64,000 nt of DNA, from positions 73,060,829-73,124,828 of the forward strand of contig OY804588.1 in assembly GCA_963680875.1 (NCBI GenBank). Reading direction: 5' to 3'. Numbering within the stretch: the stretch's first letter is position 1; the number at the start of each line of letters is the position of its first letter. Positions 33,501 to 48,500 of the stretch are shown here, one piece after another. Source of the DNA: Bathymodiolus brooksi. Lineage: Eukaryota > Mollusca > Bivalvia > Mytilida > Modiolidae. The notes under the pieces are model-generated. The model was given only the letters and a program-made list of their open reading frames with translations. It searched no databases and was not told where the DNA came from. The position numbers and the translations under genes were made by a program.

Positions 33501-36500
33501 AAAAAACATACACTTTGTAGAGGACCTTCCAATGATCATTCCTGGGAAGTTTGGTTTAAATTGTCCTAGTGGTTTCAGAGAAGAAGCGTTTTGAAACATT
33601 TTTCCCATAGGGTCCAATGTTAAACTAAGTTCTGCCGTAGCCGCCATTTTGAATTTCATATCGGAACAAAAAACGTAAAGTTTGTAGAGGACCATTGAAT
33701 GAACATTCATGTACAGTTTGGCTTTAATCATATTTGTAATTTCTGAGAAGAAGGCATTTGAACATTTTCCCATAGGGTTCAATGTTAATCTATGTATTGC
33801 GGTGGCGGCTATCTTGGATTTCCGATCGGCATATAAAACATAAAATTTGTAGAGGACCTTCCAATGATCATTCCTGGGCAGTTTGGTTTCAACTGTCCCA
33901 GTGGTTTCAGAGAAGAAGCGCTTTGAAACATTTTTCCCATAGGGTCCAATGTTAAACTAAGTCCTGCTGTAGCCGCCATTTTGAATTTCATATCGGAACA
34001 AAAAACGTAAAGTTTGTAGAGGACCATCCTATGAACATTCATGTACAGTTTGGCTTTAATCATATTTGTAATTTCTGAGAAGAAGGCATTTGAACATTTT
34101 CCCATAGGGTCCAATGTTAATCTATGTATTGCGGTGGTGGCCATCTTGGATTTCCGATTGGCATAAAAAACATAAAATTTGTAGAGGACCATCCAATGAT
34201 CATTCCTGGGCAGTTTGGTTTCAACTGTCCTAGTGGTTTCAGAGAAGAAGCGCTTTGAAACATTTTTCCCATAGGGTCCAATGTTAAACTAAGTCCTGCC
34301 GTAGCCGCCATTTTGAATTTCATATCGGAACAAAAAACGTAAAATTTGTAGAGGACCATCCAATGAACATTCATGTACAGTTTGGCTTTAATCATATTTG
34401 TAGTTTCTGAGTAGAAGGCATTTAAACATTTTCCCATAGGGTTCAATGTTAATCTATGTATTGCGGTGGCGGCCATCTTGGATTTCCAATCGACATAAAA
34501 AACATACACTTTGTAGAGGACCTTCCAATGATCATTCCTGGGCAGTTTGGTTTAAATTGTCCTAGTGGTTTCAGAGAAGAAGCGCTTTGAAACATTTTTC
34601 CCATAGGGTCCAATGTTAAAGTAAGTCCTGCCGTAGCCGCCATTTTGAATTTCATATCGGAACAAAAAACGTAAAGTTTGTAGAGGACCATCCAATGAAC
34701 ATTCATGTACAGTTTGGCTTTAATCATATTTGTAGTTTCTGAGTAGAAGGCATTGAAACATTTTCCCATAGGGTTCAATGTTAATCTATGTATTGCGGTG
34801 GCGGCCATCTTGGATTTCCGATCGACATAAAAAACATACACTTTGTAGAGGACCTTCCAATGATCATTCCTGGGAAGTTTGGTTTAAATTGTCCTAGTGG
34901 TTTCAGAGAAGAAGCGTTTTGAAACATTTTTCCCATAGGGTCCAATGTTAAACTAAGTTCTGCCGTAGCCGCCATTTTGAATTTCATATCGGAACAAAAA
35001 ACGTAAAGTTTGTAGAGGACCATCCAATGAACATTCATGTACAGTTTGGTTTTAATCATATTTGTAATTTCTGAGAAGAAGGCATTTGAACATTTTCCCA
35101 TAGGGTTCAATGTTAATCTATGTATTGCGGTGGCGGCTATCTTGGATTTCCGATCGGCATATAAAACATAAAATTTGTAGAGGACCTTCCAATGATCATT
35201 CCTGGGCAGTTTGGTTTCAACTGTCCCAGTGGTTTCAGAGAAGAAGCGCTTTGAAACATTTTTCCCATAGGGTCCAATGTTAAACTAAGTCCTGCTGTAG
35301 CCGCCATTTTGAATTTCATATCGGAACAAAAAACGTAAAGTTTGTAGAGGACCATCCTATGAACATTCATGTACAGTTTGGCTTTAATCATATTTGTAAT
35401 TTCTGAGAAGAAGGCATTTGAACATTTTCCCATAGGGTCCAATGTTAATCTATGTATTGCGGTGGTGGCCATCTTGGATTTCCGATTGGCATAAAAAACA
35501 TAAAATTTGTAGAGGACCTTCCAATGATCATTCCTGGGCAGTTTGGTTTGAACTGTCCTAGTGGTTTCAGAGAAGAAGCGCTTTGAAACATTTTTCCCAT
35601 AGGGTCCAATGTTAAACTAAGTCCTGCCGTAGCCGCCATTTTGAATTTCATATCGGAACAAAAAACGTAAAGTTTGTAGAGGACCATCCAATGAACATTC
35701 ATGTAGAGTTTGGCTTTAATCATATTTGTAGTTTCTGAGTAGAAGGCATTTAAACATTTTCCCATAGGGTTCAATGTTAATCTATGTATTGCGGTGGCGG
35801 CCATCTTGGATTTCCGATCGACATAAAAAAACATACACTTTGTAGAGGACCTTCCAATGATCATTCCTGGGCAGTTTGGTTTAAATTGCCCTAGTGGTTT
35901 CAGAGAAGAAGCGTTTTGAAACATTTTCCCCATAGGGTCCAATGTTAAACTAAGTCCTGCCGTAGCCGTCATTTTGAATTTCATATCGGAACAAAAAATG
36001 TAAAATTTGTAGAGAACCATCCAATGAACATTCATATACAGTTTGGCTTTAATCATATTTGTAGTTTCTGAGAAGAAGGCATTTGAACATTTTCCCATAG
36101 GGTCCAATGTTAATCTATGTATTGTGGTGGCGGCCATCTTGGATTTCCGATCGGCATAAAAAACATAAAATTTGTAGAGGACCTTCCAATGATCATTCCT
36201 GGGCAGTTTGGTTTCAACTGTCCTAGTGGTTTCAGAGAAGAAGCGTTTTGAAACATTTTTCCCATAGGGTCCAATGTTAAACTAAGTCCTGCCGTAGCCG
36301 CCATTTTGAATTTCATATTGGAACAAAAAACGTAAAATTTGTAGAGGACCATCCAATGAACATTCATGTACAGTTTGGCTTTAATCATATTTGTAGTTTC
36401 TGAGTAGAAGGCATTTAAACATTTTGCCATAGGGTTCAATGTTAATCTATGTATTGCGGTGGCGGCCATCTTGGATTTCCGATCGACATAAAAAACATAC

Positions 36501-39500
36501 ACTTTGTAGAGGACCTTCCAATGATCATTCCTGGGCAGTTTGGTTTAAATTGTCCTAGTGGTTTCAGAGAAGAAGCGTTTTGAAACATTTTCCCCATAGG
36601 GTCCAATGTTAAACTAAGTTCTGCCGTAGCCGCCATTTTGAATTTCATATCGGAACAAAAAACGTAAAGTTTGTAGAGGACCATCCAATGAACATTCATG
36701 TACAGTTTGGCTTTAATCATATTTGTAATTTCTGAGAAGAAGGCATTTGAACATTTTCCCATAGGGTCCAATGTTAATCTATGTATTGCGGTGGCGGCCA
36801 TCTTGGATTTCCGATCGGCATAAAAAACATACACTTTGTAGAGGACCTTCCAATGATCATTCCTGGGCAGTTTGGTTTAAATTGCCCTAGTGATTTCAGA
36901 GAAGAAGCGTTTTGAAACATTTTTCCCATAGGGTCCAATGTTAAACTAAGTTCTGCCGTAGCCGCCATTTTGAATTTCATATCGGAACAAAAAACGTAAA
37001 GATTGTAGAGGACCATCCAATGAACATTCATGTACAGTTTGGCTTTAATCATATTTGTAATTTCTGAGAAGAAGGCATTTGAACATTTTCCCATAGGGTC
37101 CTATGTTAATCTATGTATTGCGGTGGCGGCCATCTTGGATTTCCGATCGGCATAAAAAACATAAAATTTGTAGAGGACCTTCCAATGATCATTCCTGGGC
37201 AGTTTGGTTTCAACTGTCCTAGTGGTTTCAGAGAAGAAGAGTTTTGAAACATTTTTCCCATAGGGTCCAATGTTAAACTAAGTCCTGCCGTAGCCGCCAT
37301 TTTGAATTTCATATCGGAACAAAAAACGTAAAATTTGTAGAGGACCATCCAATGAACATTCATGTACAGTTTGGCTTTAATCATATTTGTAGTTTCTGAG
37401 TAGAAGGCATTTAAACATTTTCCCATAGGGTTCAATGTTAATCTATGTATTGCGGTGGCGGCCATCTTGGATTTCCAATCGACATAAAAAACATAAAATT
37501 TGTAGAGGACCTTCCAATGATCATTCCTGGGCAGTTTGGTTTAAATTGTCCTAGTGGTTTCAGAGAAGAAGCGTTTTGAAACATTTTTCCCATAGGGTCC
37601 AATGTTAAAGTAAGCCCTGCCGTAGCCGCCATTTTGAATTTCATATCGGAACAAAAAACGTAAAGTTTGTAGAGGACCATCCAATGAACATTCATGTACA
37701 GTTTGGCTTTAATCATATTTGTAGTTTCTGAGTAGAAGGCATTGAAACATTTTCCCATAGGGTTCAATGTTAATCTATGTATTGCGGTGGCGGCCATCTT
37801 GGATTTCCGATCGACATAAAAAACATACACTTTGTAGAGGACCTTCCAATGATCATTCCTGGGCAGTTTGGTTTCAACTGTCCTAGTGGTTTCAGAGAAG
37901 AAGCGTTTTGAAACATTTTTCCCATAGGGTCCAATGTTAAACTAAGTCCTGCCGTAGCCGCCATTTTGAATTTCATATCGGAACAAAAAACGTAAAGTTT
38001 GTAGAGGACCATCCAATGAATATTCATGTACAGTTTGGCTTTAATCATATTTGTAGTTTCTGAGAAGAAGGCATTTGAACATTTTCCCATAGGGTCCAAT
38101 GTTAATCTATGTATTGTGGTGGCGGCCATCTTGGATTTCCGATCGGCATAAAAAACATAAAATTTGTAGAGGACCTTCCAATGATCATTCCTGGGCAGTT
38201 TGGTTTCAACTGTCCTAGTGGTTTCAGAGAAGAAGCGCTTTGAAACATTTTTCCCATAGGGTCCAATGTTAAACTAAGTCCTGCCGTAGCCGCCATTTTG
38301 AATTTCATATCGGAACAAAAAACGTAAAGTTTGTAGAGGACCATCCAATGAACATTCATGTACAGTTTGGCTTTAATCATATTTGTAGTTTCTGAGTAGA
38401 AGGCATTGAAACATTTTCCCATAGGGTTCAATGTTAATCTATGTATTGTGGTGGCGGCCATCTTGGATTTCCGATCGACATAAAAAACATAAAATTTGTA
38501 GAGGACATTTTAATGATCATTCCTGGGCAGTTTGGTTTCAACTGTCCTAGTGGTTTCAGAGAAGAAGCGTTTTGAAACATTTTTCCCATAGGGTCCAATG
38601 TTAAAGTAAGTCCTGCCGTAGCCGCCATTTTGAATTTCATATCGGAACAAAAAACGTAAAGTTTGTAGAGGACCATCCAATGAACATTCATGTACAGTTT
38701 GGCTTTAATCATATTTGTAGTTTCTGAGTAGAAGGCATTTAAACATTTTCCCATAGGGTTCAATGTTAATCTATGTATTGCGGTGGCGGCCATCTTGGAT
38801 TTCCGATCGACATAAAAAACATACACTTTGTAGAGGACCTTCCAATGATCATTCCTGGGCAGTTTGGTTTAAATTGTCCTAGTGGTTTCAGAGAAGAAGC
38901 GTTTTGAAACATTTTTCCCATAGGGTCCAATGTTAAACTAAGTTCTGCCGTAGCCGCCATTTTGAATTTCATATCGGAACAAAAAACGTAAAGATTGTAG
39001 AGGACCATCCAATGAACATTCATGTACAGTTTGGCTTTAATCATATTTGTAATTTCTGAGAAGAAGGCATTTGAACATTTTCCCTTAGGGTCCAATGTTA
39101 ATCTATGTATTGCGGTGGCGGCCATCTTGGATTTCCGATCGGCATAAAAAACATAAAATTTGTAGAGGACCTTCCAATGATCATTCCTGGGCAGTTTGGT
39201 TTCAACTGTCCTAGTGGTTTCAGAGAAGAAGCGCTTTGAAACATTTTTCCCATAGGGTCCAATGTTAAACTAAGTCCTGCTGTAGCCGCCATTTTGAATT
39301 TCATATCGGAACAAAAAACGTAAAATTTGTAGAGGACCATCCAATGAACATTCATGTACAGTTTGGCTTTAATCATATTTGTAGTTTCTGAGTAGAAGGC
39401 ATTTAAACATTTTCCCATAGGGTTCAATGTTAATCTATGTATTGCGGTGGCGGCCATCTTGGATTTCCAATCGACATAAAAAACATACACTTTGTAGAGG

Positions 39501-42500
39501 ACCTTCCAATGATCATTCCTGGGCAGTTTGGTTTAAATTGTCCTAGTGGTTTCAGAGAAGAAGCGTTTTGAAACATTTTTCCCATAGGGTCCAATGTTAA
39601 AATAAGTCCTGCAGTAGCCGCCATTTTGAATTTCATATCGGAACAAAAAACGTAAAGTTTGTAGAGGACCATCCAATGAACATTCATGTACAGTTTGGCT
39701 TTAATCATATTTGTAGTTTCTGAGTAGAAGGCATTGAAACATTTTCCGATAGGGTTCAATGTTAATCTATGTATTGCGGTGGCGGCCATCTTGGATTTCC
39801 GATCGACATAAAAAACATACACTTTGTAGAGGACCTTCCAATGATCATTCCTGGGAAGTTTGGTTTAAATTGTCCTAGTGGTTTCAGAGAAGAAGCGTTT
39901 TGAAACATTTTTCCCATAGGGTCCAATGTTAAACTAAGTTCTGCCGTAGCCGCCATTTTGAATTTCATATCGGAACAAAAAACGTAAAGTTTGTAGAGGA
40001 CCATCCAATGAACATTCATGTACAGTTTGGTTTTAATCATATTTGTAATTTCTGAGAAGAAGGCATTTGAACATTTTCCCATAGGGTTCAATGTTAATCT
40101 ATGTATTGCGGTGGCGGCCATCTTGGATTTCCGATCGGCATAAAAAACATAAAATTTGTAGAAGATCTTCCAATGATCATTCCTGGGCAGTTTGGTTTCA
40201 ACTGTCCTAGTGGTTTCAGAGAAGAAGCGTTTTGAAACATTTTTCCCATAGGGTCCAATGTTAAACTAAGTCCTGCCGTAGCCGCCATTTTGAATTTCAT
40301 ATCGGAACAAAAAACGTAAAGTTTGTAGAGGACCATCCAATGAATATTCATGTACAGTTTGGCTTTAATCATATTTGTAGTTTCTGAGAAGAAGGCATTT
40401 GAACATTTTCCCATAGGGTCCAATGTTAATCTATGTATTGTGGTGGCGGCCATCTTGGATTTCCGATCGGCATAAAAAACATAAAATTTGTAGAGGACCT
40501 TCCAATGATCATTCCTGGGCAGTTTGGTTTCAACTGTCCTAGTGGTTTCAGAGAAGAAGCGCTTTGAAACATTTTTCCCATAGGGTCCAATGTTAAACTA
40601 AGTCCTGCCGTAGCCGCCATTTTGAATTTCATATCGGAACAAAAAACGTAAAGTTTGTAGAGGACCATCCAATGAACATTCATGTACAGTTTGGCTTTAA
40701 TCATATTTGTAGTTTCTGAGTAGAAGGCATTGAAACATTTTCCCATAGGGTTCAATGTTAATCTATGTATTGCGGTGGCGGCCATCTTGGATTTCCGATC
40801 GACATAAAAAACATACACTTTGTAGAGGACCTTCCAATGATCATTCCTGGGAAGTTTGGTTTAAATTGTCCTAGTGGTTTCAGAGAAGAAGCGTTTTGAA
40901 ACATTTTTCCCATAGGGTCCAATGTTAAACTAAGTTCTGCCGTAGCCGCCATTTTGAATTTCATATCGGAACAAAAAACGTAAAGATTGTAGAGGACCAT
41001 CCAATGAACATTCATGTACAGTTTGGCTTTAATCATATTTGTAATTTCTGAGAAGAAGGCATTTGAACATTTTCCCTTAGGGTCCAATGTTAATCTATGT
41101 ATTGCGGTGGCGGCCATCTTGGATTTCCGATCGGCATAAAAAACATAAAATTTGTAGAGGACCTTCCAATGATCATTCCTGGGCAGTTTGGTTTCAACTG
41201 TCCTAGTGGTTTCAGAGAAGAAGCGTTTTGAAACATTTTTCCCATAGGGTCCAATGTTAAAGTAAGTCCTGCCGTAGCCGCCATTTTGAATTTCATATCG
41301 GAACAAAAAACGTAAAGTTTGTAGAGGACCATCCAATGAACATTCATGTACAGTTTGGCTTTAATCATATTTGTAGTTTCTGAGTAGAAGGCATTTAAAC
41401 ATTTTCCCATAGGGTTCAATGTTAATCTATGTATTGCGGTGGCGGCCATCTTGGATTTCCGATCGACATAAAAAACATACACTTTGTAGAGGACCTTCCA
41501 ATGATCATTCCTGGGCAGTTTGGTTTAAATTGTCCTAGTGGTTTCAGAGAAGAAGCGTTTTGAAACATTTTTCCCATAGGGTCCAATGTTAAACTAAGTT
41601 CTGCCGTAGCCGCCATTTTGAATTTCATATCGGAACAAAAAACGTAAAGATTGTAGAGGACCATCCAATGAACATTCATGTACAGTTTGGCTTTAATCAT
41701 ATTTGTAATTTCTGAGAAGAAGGCATTTGAACATTTTCCCTTAGGGTCCAATGTTAATCTATGTATTGCGGTGGCGGCCATCTTGGATTTCCGATCGGCA
41801 TAAAAAACATAAAATTTGTAGAGGACCTTCCAATGATCATTCCTGGGCAGTTTGGTTTCAACTGTCCTAGTGGTTTCAGAGAAGAAGCGCTTTGAAACAT
41901 TTTTCCCATAGGGTCCAATGTTAAACTAAGTCCTGCTGTAGCCGCCATTTTGAATTTCATATCGGAACAAAAAACGTAAAATTTGTAGAGGACCATCCAA
42001 TGAACATTCATGTACAGTTTGGCTTTAATCATATTTGTAGTTTCTGAGTAGAAGGCATTTGAACATTTTCCCATAGGGTTCAATGTTAATCTATGTATTG
42101 CGGTGGCGGCCATCTTGGATTTCCAATCGACATAAAAAACATACACTTTGTAGAGGACCTTCCAATGATCATTCCTGGGCAGTTTGGTTTAAATTGTCCT
42201 AGTGGTTTCAGAGAAGAAGCGTTTTGAAACATTTTTCCCATAGGGTCCAATGTTAAAATAAGTCCTGCAGTAGCCGCCATTTTGAATTTCATATCGGAAC
42301 AAAAAACGTAAAGTTTGTAGAGGACCATCCAATGAACATTCATGTACAGTTTGGCTTTAATCATATTTGTAGTTTCTGAGTAGAAGGCATTGAAACATTT
42401 TCCGATAGGGTTCAATGTTAATCTATGTATTGCGGTGGCGGCCATCTTGGATTTCCGATCGACATAAAAAACATACACTTTGTAGAGGACCTTCCAATGA

Positions 42501-45500
42501 TCATTCCTGGGAAGTTTGGTTTAAATTGTCCTAGTGGTTTCAGAGAAGAAGCGTTTTGAAACATTTTTCCCATAGGGTCCAATGTTAAACTAAGTTCTGC
42601 CGTAGCCGCCATTTTGAATTTCATATCGGAACAAAAAACGTAAAGTTTGTAGAGGACCATCCAATGAACATTCATGTACAGTTTGGTTTTAATCATATTT
42701 GTAATTTCTGAGAAGAAGGCATTTGAACATTTTCCCATAGGGTTCAATGTTAATCTATGTATTGCGGTGGCGGCCATCTTGGATTTCCGATCGGCATAAA
42801 AAACATAAAATTTGTAGAAGATCTTCCAATGATCATTCCTGGGCAGTTTGGTTTCAACTGTCCTAGTGGTTTCAGAGAAGAAGCGTTTTGAAACATTTTT
42901 CCCATAGGGTCCAATGTTAAACTAAGTCCTGCCGTAGCCGCCATTTTGAATTTCATATCGGAACAAAAAACGTAAAGTTTGTAGAGGACCATCCAATGAA
43001 TATTCATGTACAGTTTGGCTTTAATCATATTTGTAGTTTCTGAGAAGAAGGCATTTGAACATTTTCCCATAGGGTCCAATGTTAATCTATGTATTGTGGT
43101 GGCGGCCATCTTGGATTTCCGATCGGCATAAAAAACATAAAATTTGTAGAGGACCTTCCAATGATCATTCCTGGGCAGTTTGGTTTCAACTGTCCTAGTG
43201 GTTTCAGAGAAGAAGCGCTTTGAAACATTTTTCCCATAGGGTCCAATGTTAAACTAAGTCCTGCTGTAGCCGCCATTTTGAATTTCATATCGGAACAAAA
43301 AACGTAAAGTTTGTAGAGGACCATCCAATGAACATTCATGTACAGTTTGGCTTTAATCATATTTGTAGTTTCTGAGTAGAAGGCATTGAAACATTTTCCC
43401 ATAGGGTTCAATGTTAATCTATGTATTGCGGTGGCGGCCATCTTGGATTTCCGATCGACATAAAAAACATACACTTTGTAGAGGACCTTCCAATGATCAT
43501 TCCTGGGAAGTTTGGTTTAAATTGTCCTAGTGGTTTCAGAGAAGAAGCGTTTTGAAACATTTTTCCCATAGGGTCCAATGTTAAACTAAGTTCTGCCGTA
43601 GCCGCCATTTTGAATTTCATATCGGAACAAAAAACGTAAAGATTGTAGAGGACCATCCAATGAACATTCATGTACAGTTTGGCTTTAATCATATTTGTAA
43701 TTTCTGAGAAGAAGGCATTTGAACATTTTCCCTTAGGGTCCAATGTTAATCTATGTATTGCGGTGGCGGCCATCTTGGATTTCCGATCGGCATAAAAAAC
43801 ATAAAATTTGTAGAGGACCTTCCAATGATCATTCCTGGGCAGTTTGGTTTCAACTGTCCTAGTGGTTTCAGAGAAGAAGCGCTTTGAAACATTTTTCCCA
43901 TAGGGTCCAATGTTAAACTAAGTCCTGCCGTAGCCGCCATTTTGAATTTCATATCGGAACAAAAAACGTAAAATTTGTAGAGGACCATCCAATGAACATT
44001 CATGTACAGTTTGGCTTTAATCATATTTGTAGTTTCTGAGTAGAAGGCATTTAAACATTTTCCCATAGGGTTCAATGTTAATCTATGTATTGCGGTGGCG
44101 GCCATCTTGGATTTCCAATCGACATAAAAAACATACACTTTGTAGAGGACCTTCCAATGATCATTCCTGGGCAGTTTGGTTTAAATTGTCCTAGTGGTTT
44201 CAGAGAAGAAGCGTTTTGAAACATTTTTCCCATAGGGTCCAATGTTAAAGTAAGTCCTGCAGTAGCCGCCATTTTGAATTTCATATCGGAACAAAAAACG
44301 TAAAGTTTGTAGAGGACCATCCAATGAACATTCATGTACAGTTTGGCTTTAATCATATTTGTAGTTTCTGAGTAGAAGGCATTGAAACATTTTCCGATAG
44401 GGTTCAATGTTAATCTATGTATTGCGGTGGCGGCCATCTTGGATTTCCGATCGACATAAAAAACATACACTTTGTAGAGGACCTTCCAATGATCATTCCT
44501 GGGAAGTTTGGTTTAAATTGTCCTAGTGGTTTCAGAGAAGAAGCGTTTTGAAACATTTTTCCCATAGGGTCCAATGTTAAACTAAGTTCTGCCGTAGCCG
44601 CCATTTTGAATTTCATATCGGAACAAAAAACGTAAAGTTTGTAGAGGACCATCCAATGAACATTCATGTACAGTTTGGTTTTAATCATATTTGTAATTTC
44701 TGAGAAGAAGGCATTTGAACATTTTCCCATAGGGTTCAATGTTAATCTATGTATTGCGGTGGCGGCCATCTTGGATTTCCGATCGGCATAAAAAACATAA
44801 AATTTGTAGAAGATCTTCCAATGATCATTCCTGGGCAGTTTGGTTTCAACTGTCCTAGTGGTTTCAGAGAAGAAGCGTTTTGAAACATTTTTCCCATAGG
44901 GTCCAATGTTAAACTAAGTCCTGCCGTAGCCGCCATTTTGAATTTCATATCGGAACAAAAAACGTAAAGTTTGTAGAGGACCATCCAATGAATATTCATG
45001 TACAGTTTGGCTTTAATCAAATTTGTAGTTTCTGAGAAGAAGGCATTTGAACATTTTCCCATAGGGTCCAATGTTAATCTATGTATTGTGGTGGCGGCCA
45101 TCTTGGATTTCCGATCGGCATAAAATACATAAAATTTGTAGAGGACCTTCCAATGATCATTCCTGGGCAGTTTGGTTTCAACTGTCCAAGTGGTTTCAGA
45201 GAAGAAGCGCTTTGAAACATTTTTCCCATAGGGTCCAATGTTAAACTAAGTCCTGCCGTAGCCGCCATTTTGAATTTCATATCGGAACAAAAAACGTAAA
45301 GTTTGTAGAGGACCATCCAATGAACATTCATGTACAGTTTGGCTTTAATCATATTTGTAGTTTCTGAGTAGAAGGCATTGAAACATTTTCCCATAGGGTT
45401 CAATGTTAATCTATGTATTGCGGTGGCGGCCATCTTGGATTTCCGATCGACATAAAAAACATACACTTTGTAGAGGACCTTCCAATGATCATTCCTGGGA

Positions 45501-48500
45501 AGTTTGGTTTAAATTGTCCTAGTGGTTTCAGAGAAGAAGCGTTTTGAAACATTTTTCCCATAGGGTCCAATGTTAAACTAAGTTCTGCCGTAGCCGCCAT
45601 TTTGAATTTCATATCGGAACAAAAAACGTAAAGTTTGTAGAGGACCATCCAATGAACATTCATGTACAGTTTGGTTTTAATCATATTTGTAATTTCTGAG
45701 AAGAAGGCATTTGAACATTTTCCCATAGGGTTCAATGTTAATCTATGTATTGCGGTGGCGGCCATCTTGGATTTCCGATCGGCATAAAAAACATAAAATT
45801 TGTAGAGGACCTTCCAATGATCATTCCTGGGCAGTTTGGTTTCAACTGTCCAAGTGGTTTCAGAGAAGAAGCGTTTTGAAACATTTTTCCCATAGGGTCC
45901 AATGTTAAACTAAGTCCTGCCGTAGCCGCCATTTTGAATTTCATATCGGAACAAAAAACGTAAAGTTTGTAGAGGACCATCCAATGAATATTCATGTACA
46001 GTTTGGCTTTAATCATATTTGTAGTTTCTGAGAAGAAGGCATTTGAACATTTTCCCATAGGGTCCAATGTTAATCTATGTATTGTGGTGGCGGCCATCTT
46101 GGATTTCCGATCGGCATAAAAAACATAAAATTTGTAGAGGACCTTCCAATGATCATTCCTGGGCAGTTTGGTTTCAACTGTCCTAGTGGTTTCAGAGAAG
46201 AAGCGCTTTGAAACATTTTTCCCATAGGGTCCAATGTTAAACTAAGTCCTGCCGTAGCCGCCATTTTGAATTTCATATCGGAACAAAAAACGTAAAGTTT
46301 GTAGAGGACCATCCAATGAACATTCATGTACAGTTTGGCTTTAATCATATTTGTAGTTTCTGAGTAGAAGGCATTGAAACATTTTCCCTTAGGGTTCAAT
46401 GTTAATCTATGTATTGTGGTGGCGGCCATCTTGGATTTCCGATCGACATAAAAAACATAAAATTTGTAGAGGACATTTTAATGATCATTCCTGGGCAGTT
46501 TGGTTTCAACTGTCCTAGTGGTTTCAGAGAAGAAGCGTTTTGAAACATTTTTCCCATAGGGTCCAATGTTAAAGTAAGTCCTGCCGTAGCCGCCATTTTG
46601 AATTTCATATCGGAACAAAAAACGTAAAGTTTGTAGAGGACCATCCAATGAACATTCATGTACAGTTTGGCTTTAATCATATTTGTAGTTTCTGAGTAGA
46701 AGGCATTTAAATATTTTCCCATAGGGTTCAATGTTAATCTATGTATTGCGGTGGCGGCCATCTTGGATTTCCGATCGACATAAAAAACATACACTTTGTA
46801 GAGGACCTTCCAATGATCATTCCTGGGCAGTTTGGTTTAAATTGTCCTAGTGGTTTCAGAGAAGAAGCGTTTTGAAACATTTTTCCCATAGGGTCCAATG
46901 TTAAACTAAGTTCTGCCGTAGCCGCCATTTTGAATTTCATATCGGAACAAAAAACGTAAAGTTTGTAGAGGACCATCCAATGAACATTCATGTACAGTTT
47001 GGCTTTAATCATATTTGTAATTTCTGAGAAGAAGGCATTTGAACATTTCCCCATAGGGTCCAATGTTATTCTATGTATTGCGGTGGCGGCCATCTTGGAT
47101 TTCCGATCGGCATAAAAAACATAAAATTTGTAGAGGACCTTCCAATGATCATTCCTGGGCAGTTTGGTTTCAACTGTCCTAGTGGTTTCAGAGAAGAAGC
47201 ATTTTGAAATATTTTTCCCATAGGGTCCAATGTTAAACTAAGTCCTGCCGTAGCCGCCATTTTGAATTTCATATCGGAACAAAAAACGTAAAGTTTGTAG
47301 AGGACCATCCAATGAACATTCATGTACAGTTTGGCTTTAATCATATTTGTAGTTTCTGAGTAGAAGGCATTTAAATATTTTCCCATAGGGTTCAATGTTA
47401 ATCTATGTATTGCGGTGGCGGCCATCTTGGATTTCCGATCGACATAAAAAACATACACTTTGTAGAGGACCTTCCAATGATCATTCCTGGGCAGTTTGGT
47501 TTAAATTGTCCTAGTGGTTTCAGAGAAGAAGCGTTTTGAAACATTTTTCCCATAGGGTCCAATGTTAAACTAAGTTCTGCCGTAGCCGCCATTTTGAATT
47601 TCATATCGGAACAAAAAACGTAAAGTTTGTAGAGGACCATCCAATGAACATTCATGTACAGTTTGGCTTTAATCATATTTGTAATTTCTGAGAAGAAGGC
47701 ATTTGAACATTTCCCCATAGGGTCCAATGTTATTCTATGTATTGCGGTGGCGGCCATCTTGGATTTCCGATCGGCATAAAAAACATAAAATTTGTAGAGG
47801 ACCTTCCAATGATCATTCCTGGGCAGTTTGGTTTCAACTGTCCTAGTGGTTTCAGAGAAGAAGCATTTTGAAACATTTTTCCCATAGGGTCCAATGTTAA
47901 ACTAAGTCCTGCCGTAGCCGCCATTTTGAATTTCATATCGGAACAAAAAACGTAAAGTTTGTAGAGGACCATCCAATGAACATTCATGTACAGTTTGGCT
48001 TTAATCATATTTGTAGTTTCTGAGAAGAAGGCATTTGAACATTTTCCCATAGGGTCCAATGTTAATCTATGTATTGTGGTGGCGGCCATCTTGGATTTCC
48101 GATCGGCATAAAAAACATAAAATTTGTAGAGGACCTTCCAATGATCATTCCTGGGCAGTTTGGTTTCAACTGTCCAAGTGGTTTCAGAGAAGAAGCGCTT
48201 TGAAACATTTTTCCCATAGGGTCCAATGTTAAACTAAGTCCTGCCGTAGCCGCCATTTTGAATTTCATATCGGAACAAAAAACGTAAAGTTTGTAGAGGA
48301 CCATCCAATGAACATTCATGTACAGTTTGGCTTTAATCATATTTGTAGTTTCTGAGTAGAAGGCATTTAAACATTTTGCCATAGGGTTCAATGTTAATCT
48401 ATGTATTGCGGTGGCGGCCATCTTGGATTTCCGATCGACATAAAAAACATACACTTTGTAGAGGACCTTCCAATGATCATTCCTGGGCAGTTTGGTTTAA